Part shown: in pieces, positions 1-11,400 of the stretch
Numbering within the stretch: position 1 is the first letter of the stretch
How the letters are laid out: the number at the start of each line of letters is the position of its first letter
Assembly: GCA_040954595.2 (NCBI GenBank)
Contig: CM082579.2
Span: 10,726,001-10,790,000, forward strand
Origin: Balanoglossus misakiensis
Lineage: Eukaryota; Hemichordata
Reading direction: 5' to 3'
Length of the DNA stretch: 64,000 nucleotides
Position numbers and translations under genes: made by a program
Notes under the pieces: generated by a model
Told to the model about the DNA's origin: nothing
The model's database searches: none
What the model saw: only the letters and a program-made list of their open reading frames with translations

Positions 1-2894
1 ATCTTCTTCATTGCTAGGTATCTTGCAAAGGGTACCTAAGAACACTGTGTTAAGGCCAAGTAATGAAGAATATATATACAGTATTTGGTTCATAGAACTC
101 AAGACAACATCCTAGAACAAGACAGTTATTATCAATTATTGTCAATATATAATGGATTACTTCATTTTCTCTATTTTTCTCTGGACTCACGTCTTAACTA
201 AAATATACATGTACATACACACACACATTGATCAACTAAATAGCTGATAAGATATAATTCAGTTAACTGGGGGGGGGGGAGACCCTCTAGATCAACAACA
301 TGCATCAATCAATAAAGGATACGGTCAAGTCATATCTAAGTGACAGCAGTTCACCTCCTTGATCGGCTAAATCATAAATTAACTTACTGTCTTCACCATA
401 CTTTCCTGTTAATGTTTCCTGTGAATAAACAAAACAACAGGAGATGCATGGCAATGGTTAAAAAGAATCAGCAGATAACGTTGGACTGTGGGGTAGTCTT
501 TTGCGGGCGCTCCAAACCTCCATCCCCCAAAAACGAATGTACCGGGTAGGCAGTGTGTCGGTTTAGCCGGAACCAATCACACTGCACCAATTATGTCACC
601 AATGTGACTGTTGTAACGGTTTGTGCAAGCCAACATGACAGCCCCCATTATACATACAAAGGAGAATCCAAAAATCCACAATTAAAGAAAATGACAATAC
701 TTTCAATTTTACTGAATGTACACCCTTAAGAGCTTTGGGCATGCAGACTATATATGAACGCACAATTTATATATAAACCCTGTGCAAGGACACAGCATGA
801 ACAGTACTTACTTTCAATTCAAATACAGGTGTATCTATTGTTTCAGCACCATGACGTTTAAAACAACCAATAACAGCATTGAAAACACGTTCACGTATAG
901 CCATTTCTTTGGGATCAAAGTCTCTTGCACCCTGTAATAAGAAATAAAAATATTGTATCCCAACCCTTTACACTGTGTTCATAGTAACATTTTAAGGTAC
1001 GGGTGCAAATCAGAGTCAATGACATGACACACACATTCAGAAAATGGCAAATATTGACCAAAAACACAATATTGCAAACTCCGTCACAATTTGAACAAAT
1101 TTGACTTCAATGGCTCTCAGGAAGCTGCACACAACTTAAAAAAAAAATCAAAATCAGACGGGTAGTTTATGAGTATATTTTTTAATATGATGAGGCAAAG
1201 TTCCTCTAAGAAAATTTAGTTACAATTTGAATTAATAGGACTATCAAATCACCCTGGGGACCACCTGCATATCAAATGTCAAAGCAATCACACAAGTGGA
1301 TGCTGAGAAAAAAGATCGTTGACCAAAAATGGCAAATATTCCCCTTAAACTACAATATTGCAGATTGATTTCTGATTCCATCATGATCTATACTGGATCA
1401 AAGATCTACAAATTCCCTGCATAACTGCATTGAGAGCTCTCTCACCCAGCAAGGATACCCTCCCATGCCACACACATGCATACACACACAATAACAAAAG
1501 CGAACATACCTTGGGACATTTGAGAATAAACTTCTGTGGCCCTTTGTCTCCTAACTGCGCTTTCAAAGCAAGAAGCTTGGACACTTCTTCACTGATCTGC
1601 AAAGGCAATTACGATGACATCATGACCAACAAAGTTATTATCCACAATAGATACCATCCTTGGTTGATCCTTCTATGGTACGTCCATGGACCACTTTGCG
1701 GATAGAATAACGCAGGGGTTTGTGGGACAGTTTGCGTTCTGAGCGCATGCGTTAGCCATGTACTAGACGCTATGCTGAACGCAAATTATACCATCATGCA
1801 TTGCAGATACCCTATCCGCAAAGTGGTCTATGATCATATGTGTGGAACATATTTGTACAGTAGCGTACAATGTAACCAATATTTCTTTGAATATACCAGT
1901 ACAGCTTCTATGGCAAGTGCATGGAGTCTGGGGGAATTCAGCTTGTGACTTGAATCAGAATTACCTCAAGCAAAAATCAGTCCTGGGATCATGGAATGCC
2001 CTCTATACACACTCGCAGAAATTTGTTTCCCCTATTTATATCAAATTTATAAATTTCACTTACCTTTTGATCAGACGACATCAAGCAAGAGGTGGTTACC
2101 ACGGTAACGAATCGATGACCAAAAAGACGAGTGAGGGAAGCCAAATAGTAGAGTTTGGTCAATTGCAGAGCCATTTTTTGGTTTGGTAAGTATTGATGCA
2201 GCACCACAGGAAATATGGAAAGTAGAGAAAACCACTGTGAGTCAGCAACTCTGATGCAGTCCAGTTAATGCCCCATGAGCTGCAACTCGATAAAAAAAGT
2301 TAAGCTTTTATCTCAGATATGCTTTTATTCTGCCTTACAAATGATTTTACCTGATAGTATATCAAGATAACAGTTATTTATGGCAAAATGGCCCAAAAAT
2401 AATATCACTTCGGACTCAGTGTAGTTGAAAATTCCCCACAATTTAAAAAAAAATTAAAAATTGCAATGAAAACTTTAATGTCTCAGTGGAGTACATTTAT
2501 TTCTTTGCTACATTGCCATAGCCGCCAGGTACGGCTGATTTCAATGTTTACATCTTGTTTTGCCAGGTGTTAGGGGTTGGACTTTGGTTTTGTCATCCAA
2601 ACCAGATAACAAACCCTAGCCAAAACCTCTAGCTACGGTACCGGGTATTGCAGCTGCCAGCTACATCAGTCACTGACATGATGCAATACATTGTCACGAT
2701 GCAGAGTTCTGCCCGGTCGGTCCGGATACTGTCAGTGTCAGACAAGAATGGTTACTTACTGTAAGGCTAATCTGTTGGCTACAAATAATAAATTGTACAC
2801 ATACCTTAACTTGGTCTGCATTTTCGGCTTTCAACTGCTGTACAACCGTTGCTTGAGCTTTCAAGGCCTTCGCTAATTCTGCACGATCTGCCAT
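1..2894 (-). CDS. HARS1: Histidyl-tRNA synthetase, N-terminal part (gene runs off the left edge)
   Basis: The enzyme charges tRNA-His with histidine. Five minus-strand exons are visible: 2894-2805, 1596-1510, 931-812, 418-323 and 35-1. The four introns are all phase 0 with GT-AG ends. Exons 1-2 encode a WHEP helix-turn-helix ([20 protein letters not shown]... then [16 protein letters not shown]), which in animals precedes the class II core. Exon 3 holds [17 protein letters not shown] and [18 protein letters not shown]. Exon 4 holds [19 protein letters not shown] and LLSLRYDLT (motif 1 and the start of the active site). Exon 5 begins [11 protein letters not shown]. Every block lines up with human HARS1 as I remember it. 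The start is the only in-frame ATG before the WHEP domain. Most of the catalytic domain and the anticodon-binding domain lie outside the window. The gene is head-to-head with FPGT. Confidence 0.95.
1687..1831. repeat. Small inverted-repeat element in HARS intron 1
   Basis: A stretch of about 145 bp is bounded by near-identical inverted ends of about 18 bp (GGACCACTTTGCGGATAG on the left, its complement on the right). Further inside, GTTTGCGTTC and GAACGCAAAT are also inverted. It has no coding capacity and looks like a non-autonomous DNA transposon remnant. Its superfamily is unknown. Confidence 0.7.
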
Positions 2895-3221
2895 ACTGCT
2901 GCCTGGTCTGTAGACGAGCAGCCGGCCAAAATGGATGAGGCGTGTGTTTCCTGACTTCAGGCTCTTTCAGAGAACTCAAAACAGTCGCTTTACAGGGCAA
3001 AGTGACTGCCACTAATTTAAGTGAATCTGTTGACACAATAAAATAATTTAGTTAAATAAGAAGAGCACGCCTCAATATAAGCCATGCTAATCTTCGAAAA
3101 TCACTATTTTAATCAATTTTCTATTTTATTCAACAATACGTGTGAACAAGGATGGAAGTGACCCCAGGTGACCCCAACGCCCCCATTCATTAACCGTGTA
3201 CATGAAAGTGGGATTGGCATT
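2895..3221. promoter_or_regulatory. Head-to-head HARS / FPGT promoter interval
   Basis: Only about 330 bp separate the start codons of HARS (minus) and FPGT (plus), so both promoters and both 5' UTRs must fit here unless an unseen non-coding exon exists. No clear TATA box is seen. The HARS-proximal part, from about 2895 to 2969, stays open in the HARS frame back to a TGA at 2967-2969. The promoter role is inferred from position only. Confidence 0.6.
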
Positions 3222-3406
3222 ATGGATGTTGCCATGCAGAATTGTATAGCGGAAGCAACGCGACTAAAACTAGAGAAGTACGAAAAGATAAGAGGTAATA
3301 CTTTGTTGGTGTTGATGTCATACACACCTGTCGTCCAGTGCATAGGGATTTAAGGTTTCGAATATCGTGACGTGGCGGCGGTGGCAAAATGGCAAAAAAT
3401 GCAGTC

Positions 3407-3441
<35 letters not shown>

Positions 3442-6049
3442 TGTTATTGATTAAATATATAAAAACAATTGTAAAAAATGTTTGTTTACAAATATTGTCA
3501 CGTTTTGTTTCTTTGTTTGTTTGTTGACAGGTTATATTCAACGGTTAGGTTAGGGGTATACAGGGAGTGATACTGTGGAACAAATTAATCAAGCACTAAC
3601 CCTTACCACTAACTGTTGAATGTACACCAACCTGTGAAAAATCAAATGTGACCATATTTGTAAACAAACAAATATTTGTTTCTGTTTATTATATTAATAA
3701 CAACACACACACACACATACTACAAGAAGGAAGAGCTTCCTGTGGCAATGGTAATTAATTGGTATGGTGCTTTGCTTTTTCATGTAATATTCCTGGCACT
3801 GGCCACTTTAAACTGTATATGCTGCGTAAACGTTGACAAATAAAGATTCACATTTTAAAATATATTTGTGTCATTGCTGTTCACTGTTTTTGAACATGAG
3901 TGAAGGCATGTTAAGGCCATTTTATTGAATAAATGATATTTTTTTTTTTTTTGCTGGGGGATTTTGGTTGTCCCACAGTTTTGAGTGGCAAAAGCGGCAG
4001 GTGAGTCCTTGGCACTATTTAGGTCGTTATGGGATTCTTTGTATTCTAATTGATCAGGAAATAGAAGTGATACACTACCATTTTGGGACTTGGTAGTGAT
4101 AACTGCAGCAGATGAAGACCAAGCGATCGCTTTCCAGTTACAAATTGATGACAAACTGAGTAAGGGAGAGCTGCCTATTGGTGTAAAGTATCATGTATTT
4201 CCAGATCCTCCAGGCTTCAAAATAGGTATGTACATGTAGAAAAACACCCAAAGTTTTAATACAATAATTGCAACCATACCCTACCATATCCCAAAGTTAA
4301 TAGCTGGTCAATTATCACATGTACATGACCAATTGCAAAGACAAAAACAAAACTATATAGACACACTGTAAAGAATATCGCAGACAGTGAATAAAGTACA
4401 TGTACATAGAAAGATGTCAAGCCTGTGAAAGAAAGTTTAATTGACCTCTGATGACAGTGATTTTGTATTCTCTAATAATTCTGTTGATTTCAGGTAATGG
4501 TGGATCCACACTGGCTGCATTAGAAAAATTGGAGCAAGTCTACAAAGAAGCAGTTGCCACATACAAAGTATTACTCATACATGCTGGTGGATACAGCCAA
4601 CGCCTGCCCAGCGCTTCACTGCTTGGCAAAATCTTCACAGTGATTCCCTTTGGCAATCCTATCTACCAGATGTTAGATCTCAAACTGGCGATGTATATTG
4701 AATTTCCGTCGCGTATGAAACCAGGTGTTTTTGTCACATGTGCAGATGATATTGAGCTGTTTGATATCTCCGGAGACGAGTGGTCGTTTGATAAGCCAGG
4801 TTTCACGGCCATGGCTCAGCCTTCATCCATTGAGATTGGCACTGGTCATGGAGTCTTTGTGTTTGCAGATAGCAGTGCTTGCAGAGCAGCCAAAGTATCT
4901 GTGATGGAATGTCTCGAGTTTCTCCACAAGCCGTCTAAAGAGCGCATGAGGAAGATGGGTGCAGTAATTGATTACACTGCAGCAGTACACGCAGGACAGA
5001 CTAGCGACGAAATGGTCTACACCGACAGCGCTTTCTATTTTGATGCGCAGACAGCAAAGAAACTGGTCGCCTACTATCAACAGGTTAAGCCCTTGCAATG
5101 TGAGATTGATGCGTACAGTGATTTCTTGCAGGCTCTTGGTTCCCGAGCCTCTGTTGATTACACGCATGATGTCAGCAATGTTGTCAACACCGACGGCAAA
5201 CTGATACAAACAAGGCAAGAAATATTTCACGTGTTGAAGGGAACATCTCTGAATGTTATTGTGATGAATGCATGCCAATTTTATCACCTGGGCACCATGT
5301 CTGAGTACATCTTCCATTTATGTGGCGATCCAGCGTTCTCGCATGTACTGGGCAAGTCATCAGACGCTTTCAATCTTCACATCAGTGAGAAGAAAGCTCT
5401 GTCTAAAGAAGTCAGTGAGAAACCCCATAAGCTGTCTGAAGGTGGAGTTGTTGCCATGCACAGTGTGGTCAACGACTCGCTGTACAGTGCTCAGTCATGT
5501 ATTGTTGAGTATTGTAACTTCAGTGCCGAAACAGATATCCAAATTGGAAGCAATTGTATTGTCAGTTCGTGTAGCGTCAGTGGGAGCAAGAAAATCACAA
5601 TTCCCAACAATACTTTCTTGCACTGTGTCAGCATATGTCAAGACAAAGACACCAAGTCTGTCGTTGTTGTAATTGGTATTCACGACAGTGTTAAAAGGAA
5701 GGTTAATACTGAGAGTGAAATAGGGGAGTTACGGTATCTGGGTAAGCCTCTGTGTGAGATTTTCCACAACTTCAGTGCAAACGACGCAAAGTGTTTGTTC
5801 CCAGCTGGCACCAAAGAGTACAGTATCTGGCAAGCAAAGTTATTTTGTGTGTCAGATACCATGGAATCTGCTTTCGATCGTGCAATGCAGGTAGTTGATG
5901 CAATAAATCAGGGCAAAAAGTTGGAAAGAATAAACACTTTCTGCCAAGGTAGGATTTCAGTGGCGGATATCATCAAGTCTAAAGACGTCAGCTCAATGTT
6001 AAGATACAGACACAACTTGTATAAACGTATAATTGGAGGACTTGAATAA
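3222..6049 (+). CDS. FPGT: Fucose-1-phosphate guanylyltransferase
   Basis: The enzyme makes GDP-L-fucose from fucose-1-phosphate and GTP in the cytosolic fucose salvage pathway. Exons are 3222-3294, 4058-4225 and 4494-6049, giving 598 aa against about 594 in human. Both introns are phase 1 with GT-AG ends. Exon 1 ends in an [14 protein letters not shown] helix. Exon 2 holds [15 protein letters not shown] and [19 protein letters not shown]. Exon 3 holds the pyrophosphorylase signature [12 protein letters not shown], then [48 protein letters not shown] and [14 protein letters not shown], followed by a C-terminal beta-helix-like half. The start at 3222 fits the family length. An in-frame ATG at 3168 would add 18 residues. 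Nearly all the enzyme lies in one long exon. It shares its promoter interval with HARS and converges on the ELF gene. Confidence 0.95.
3404..3720. repeat. Foldback element with GT/CA microsatellite arms in FPGT intron 1
   Basis: A (GT)n run at about 3411-3438 followed by GTTATT is mirrored by AATAACAACACACACAC near 3698-3716. Between them, TTTGTTTACAAATATTGTCAC (about 3480-3503) and TTCAACGGTTAG (about 3538) are repeated in inverted orientation at about 3617-3675. The whole interval can fold back on itself. It lies entirely inside the first intron of FPGT and has no coding sequence. Confidence 0.6.
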
Positions 6050-7068
6050 TTCAGGTGACTAAATTCAAGAATGAAACCTTTCTGAATCAGATTCCAAGAA
6101 GACAAAGAAAGATGGTTCAGAATGTGGAGGTATTTGGCTTGTAGATGAACTTTTAACAATGTCATATTGGAAGGAATCTCAAAAGGTATTCAGGATGGTG
6201 CACAGCCCATGTACTGCAAAGTTATTTGACAGTCTTATCATGGTTTTACTTTCAAACTGAAATAGTTAATGTAAATGTACTTACTGCGAATGTGTACATA
6301 AGTGTGATGAGCAAGAAGGGTCTGATTTGTACTTATGTGCTAGCTTTGGGTTCATTTATTCAGGAAAAGCTTTTTTTCACCATGTACATGTATAACTTGT
6401 GATTTGTTTATACAAAAAAATGAGGGGGGGGGGAATGGCAGCGGAAATCGCAATCTAAGGCTTAATCAACTTAATTTTGAATTTTTGGGGTTGACTAGGT
6501 TGTATGTTTTCTCTCTCTCTCTGGTCTGATCATAATTGATATATGTGGCCAGCGTGTCTAAGCTTATTTGTCAAAACTTCAACATTCACAGGATATTTCA
6601 ATCAAAATTGATACATCAATGTTTATTTGTACCAAGGTATAAAATTATACAGTGCTTCAATATCATAAGGGGCAACATCAAAAGTTCAATATCTGATAAA
6701 AAAAAAAAAATTGTACTTTTGATGTTGCCTATAATTAAATAGTAAACAATGGGGGATGACAATAGCTATCTTTCTTACCGGTTATGGTAAAATAATAGTT
6801 TATTCTTTATTGCTCAGCTTTCAATGTGACCAAAACTCCTTGTGATATATCTGTCGATGTCTCATGTAGGGTCACAATTGAGGTCATAAATAGTTTTAGC
6901 CAATGAATTAGATGCTGACATTTTTTACTTCAGTGGCCATATTGGGAAGAGATGGTTTAAACTGGGCAAAAGTCTAAAAACAAACTGATTAGCATATGTC
7001 TTTTAATATGATCATAGTTATTTACAATATATGCATATTCAGTAGGATAGGGTAATTATAATGGCAAC

Positions 7069-7074
7069 AATAAA
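7069..7074 (+). terminator. Candidate FPGT polyadenylation signal (AATAAA)
   Basis: A canonical AATAAA hexamer lies on the plus strand about 1 kb after the FPGT stop. It is the clearest such signal before the ELF 3' end. Use of the site is inferred. Confidence 0.35.
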
Positions 7075-7802
7075 ACCAACATGAATGTATCTTCTCATTA
7101 TTTTTTAGTCTACAGTGGTGAAAATTGCCTGGCAATGTCTGCTGTGCAAAAATTAATTACTTGCATGTTATATTTTGACTAACAGATTTAATTATCTCAT
7201 GACCTAAATTGCTTGTTACTTTGCTGGACGGAAAGTGGACATGCACATATATATACAGACTGTGGCAACATAGGTCTCACTATGTGACTATGTGCCCCCC
7301 CCCCCCTCAAAGCACATATCCAGTAACTTGACTCAGCAATGCATATCTAGATCTTCCCAAGATCATAACTGTGCATCTTATTAATTTTATCAAGACATGT
7401 TTTTTGGCTATCAAGGCAAACAAACATAATCGCAGTTACCAATCAATTTTTTTAAAGAATGATTTAAACACAGAAGAAAAAGAATCAAAGTTTTTAGACG
7501 TATTCATATTGCATTAGATCTTAGAAGACAAGTATAAAGGGAGCATATCATTACTTATTGCGCAGAGACTAGAAACTACAAGACAGTTCTTTGTCTGATG
7601 ACAGACTAAATGATAAAGCGCACACCATTGCTTTTGAATTTTATGTTGGGGAGCTATCGTAATTTTATACTGACTTGGGTCTGAATTTTTAGATATTCAG
7701 CTTGACTATGAATATATAATTACAAGAACACTATCACTGGTAACAGAGTTAAAATATGGTACACCATTACTTTTGAATGTTTTACATCAAAAACTGTGAA
7801 TC

Positions 7803-7808
7803 TTTATT
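7803..7808 (-). terminator. Candidate ELF polyadenylation signal (AATAAA on the minus strand)
   Basis: TTTATT on the plus strand reads AATAAA on the minus strand about 690 bp beyond the ELF stop at 8496-8498. Use of the site is inferred. Confidence 0.35.
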
Positions 7809-8495
7809 GCATTGGATCAAACTAAACAATTCTCTACTAAAACATATGCATATTCTACTAACTTTGAATTCAACTGGTCAAAATGTATCAGACAGAAAAA
7901 TCATAAAATCTACAAGCAAACACCCGTACACAAAGAAAGTTTACACAAACTAAAATCAAAGGTGCCCTTTTATCTAGAAAATAGAGAAATATTTCACAAT
8001 AACAGGTCTGCCAAGAAATATATACATGATGCATGCATGCACTCACACAAGTACGCATACTTATTATTATTAATAACTATCAAGAATCATTAATTATGCA
8101 GCAACTCTCACACAGCAATTTACATATTTTCTCTACATGATTTCATACATGTCTGGGCATTGGTTGAAATTTTCTTCATTTCATTGAGGAAAACATGACT
8201 TTCACTTGGAATGCCACTCGAAAAAGATGATAAAATGGTATTTTACACTGGTTTGCCAATATGGCTACTGGAACACACGTATCCATGGACTGATGAAAAA
8301 ATCCTCTGTGGTTGCAACTATTGAGTATAGCTGGAACCGTCCATTATGGTCATTGGGTTTTTAGTGTGCTTGCAATGTCATGAGCAACTTGGCCGACATG
8401 CAAAACATACTGAAGTCTGTACTTTGCTGGGAAACCACAAAATATTTTCCAGTACTGCTTGATATCAACTATGGAGATTTGGAGTTCAACTGCTT

Positions 8496-11400
8496 TTAAC
8501 TGCAATCAATGTCTACTATGTTTTTGGGAATCTCACAAAATCTGTAGACAAGTCTTTGTCCATCCACTTTTGAAAGGATTCCTCTTTGATAGTAGTATCT
8601 GTAAGGAGAAAAGTAATTATATGAATGGACAGTATGTGAAGACGTGTGGCCCAGGGGGGGGGGGGGGGACCAAAGTCCTGTGGATAAATAGTTTTGGTGA
8701 TTTCAAATAAATGCTTTCAAATAAATGTTACAAGTAGAAGGCTGCAGAAAATTCCAGTACAATTATCTGTTAATCAGCATTATACATGCAAAATATGATT
8801 AATGATTATGTTTGAATGACAATTCTGGTCCCATACTGACCCATGCAAAGCAAGCACAATGTCTGGATTGGCAAAAGAAACTCAAAGGTCACACGAAAAG
8901 TTAGAGATATCATGAAAGTATCTTATTTCAAAGAGAAAAGACTGAATTAGTCGTTGATACATCACCAAAGTCACAGAAGAAGGAAAATGTTTGTGAAGAT
9001 TTACAATATAAAAAAATCTGACTTCCATACCAAAATGGTCAATACTGCCCTAACACATATACATTTTAAACCATTTTCACAAAAATCTGAGTTAAGAAAG
9101 TGACTTCTTGGTATGGTAATATCTCACCTCAACGCCCTGCCCATGGTTTCATAGTTCATGTCTGGTTTGTTTTTATGTTTACCCCACAACCGTGATACAG
9201 CTTTTGAGTCGACCAATTTGAAGATGCCTTTTTCTCGCTGTGTCCACTTAATATACCTCGGGCAAGTTTCTTTATTTTGCAGCAGTTCTAAGAGAAATTC
9301 CCACAAGTAGGTTGTGTGACCTTCAAAGATACAGAAACATTATATGTTAACTTCACACATCATGAACCATCAAATTGCCATGTCATCCATCTGTTAATCA
9401 TACATTGACACACATACACATGAATTCAAAATACACGGTGCCAAGTCGAAACAGAAAGTCATCAGGTACATGTATTGCCATTGTTCCTGTGCAGTAAGTA
9501 TCAAAATAAATTCCTCTGAATCCTATCACCACCAGTTCACACTATGGCGGGAACGCAGAAGGGCACCATGCTATAGTAATCCAAGCATGAGTGGAAGTAT
9601 GCTCATTTTATGACTTCAACATTTTTGACAAATCTATTGCCATAAAACTGTTAACGCATGTCCAGTTATATGTTTAATCTGCCTTTTTAGTTGCCTACAG
9701 TCTGCGTTTGTGTTGATTTTGCCAATGCAGAGATTGTCAACAATCTGTATAAAGAGCCCGACCAACAAGGCCCTGGCAGAGATCACATGTACAACATTCA
9801 TCCACTAATTGATCAAGTCTGTTCAAAGTTTCCACAGAAGTTTATCCCTGATAATTATATATAATCCCATGATATCTTTCTTTGTTTGACGTCATCGTAT
9901 ACGAGTGGTTTTCGCGGAGCAGTGCAACTTCGAGCCGCAGGCGAGAAGTTGTACGCTTCCGCGAAAACCACGAGTATACGATGACGTTAAACAAAGAAAG
10001 ATATCATGGGATTATATATTTATCACATGAACAGTCTTCTTATTTTTCGTTAGAAGAGGCAGGACTAAAACAATTCAGTACCTTGCAACAATTTTGGAGC
10101 GGTGTCGTATTTTACTGAGCGGGATTATGTCCCCCAGGAGATATATGTTGGGAGATTTTATGAATGATCAGCGATAGTTCATCATTTGCATATACGCAAA
10201 TGGTGAACTATCGCTGATCATTCATAAAATCTCCCAACAAGTCGTCCCGTTGAGTTCCGTTCGCTCGAAGTTCGGCCTTACACAAATGTAATCGATTCTC
10301 TAACAATTTTACTGCAACCTGTTGCCACGTCTTATACATTTCGTTGACCGGTGCAATAGAGAGGTTCAGTCGTCACGCTGAACTGGCTCGAAACAATTCC
10401 CCACGCTGATTCGACTCGGAACGTACCGGACTTGCGCCTAGCCTAGGCTATGTACACCTGACCCAAAACTTTGACAGCCACGATCGTCCATGATCGTTGC
10501 GTCGACTGTCTTCTTTCCAAATTCCACCTTTCTGTTTTGAGCTTACAAAGCGTTATTGTCATGGAACCGTAATTTTTTTATTTCATTTCTGTATTGTAAA
10601 TGCCGCGCGCTACACGTACTGTTTCTGTTTGACAACAAAGCTACGGCGAATCGGTGGAAATAGTTCCGGTTGATGACGTAACACAGGGGTGATCAGGATT
10701 TTTGATCTGTCCTGGTCTACGTCACACAGGTGGTGATCAGGGCCAGTTCATGTGATAAAGACATTTCTAATGATGGACCTCACAGTGTGCATATGTGCAT
10801 ATGGTCCATATTAGGGCACTTACTCTCTTTATTTCTTCTCCCTATCCTAACCAACGGTGTGTCAATTGGTGATTCTGGTCTTGCCTTAGGTTTCCGGCCT
10901 GCAATACAACATTGAACAGGTGTGAGTACATCAATTTACAATTATACACTGGTATGATGAGATGCAGAAGATACAGTGTGTAGTGTACAATGTACTTGAA
11001 TCAAGTTTGAATGAAATTGGTCCTGATGACAGAATGCACAGACAAAGCCATTCGAAAAGTTCTCCCCAGGACTTCGTCTGTGGGGACTAATAAATCGCTT
11101 CAAAGGTCTACTCAGCCACCCCCCCCCCCCCCCCCCCCCCCTTATTTTCCAAATTTTACATGATTAGAGCCCTGGGCTCTAACAGGGGAAAATACAGTAT
11201 CTATTCACGACAAATGATATATGTTCTAATGACAATGTAGTGATGAATTTACCTCGTCGTTTACTGCTCTTTGTTTTTGTCGGTGATGACGGTATGAATT
11301 CTGTGGAATTTCTGTTACTTGTACTGCTGGTTACAGGAACCTCTTCTATTGAGCTTTCAATATGGATGACATGATGAACTGAGCTGTTCTCGAACATATG

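Larger units (their letters stand above)
6050..8495. other. Convergent 3' UTR and spacer interval between FPGT and ELF
   Basis: No exon of either neighbour was recognised here. The interval should contain the FPGT 3' UTR from the left and the ELF 3' UTR from the right. It is AT-rich with short A, G and C homopolymers and carries no long open frame with family resemblance. Confidence 0.5.

Noticed and set aside
2806-3036. Upstream ATG frame (MSTDSLKLV...) as an alternative HARS start
   Set aside because: It is out of frame with the WHEP-encoding ATG at 2894, so it cannot extend the synthetase without an unseen splice.
4823-5317. 164-codon minus-strand open frame inside FPGT
   Set aside because: It is a shadow of the FPGT exon, whose plus-strand frame matches the enzyme along its length.
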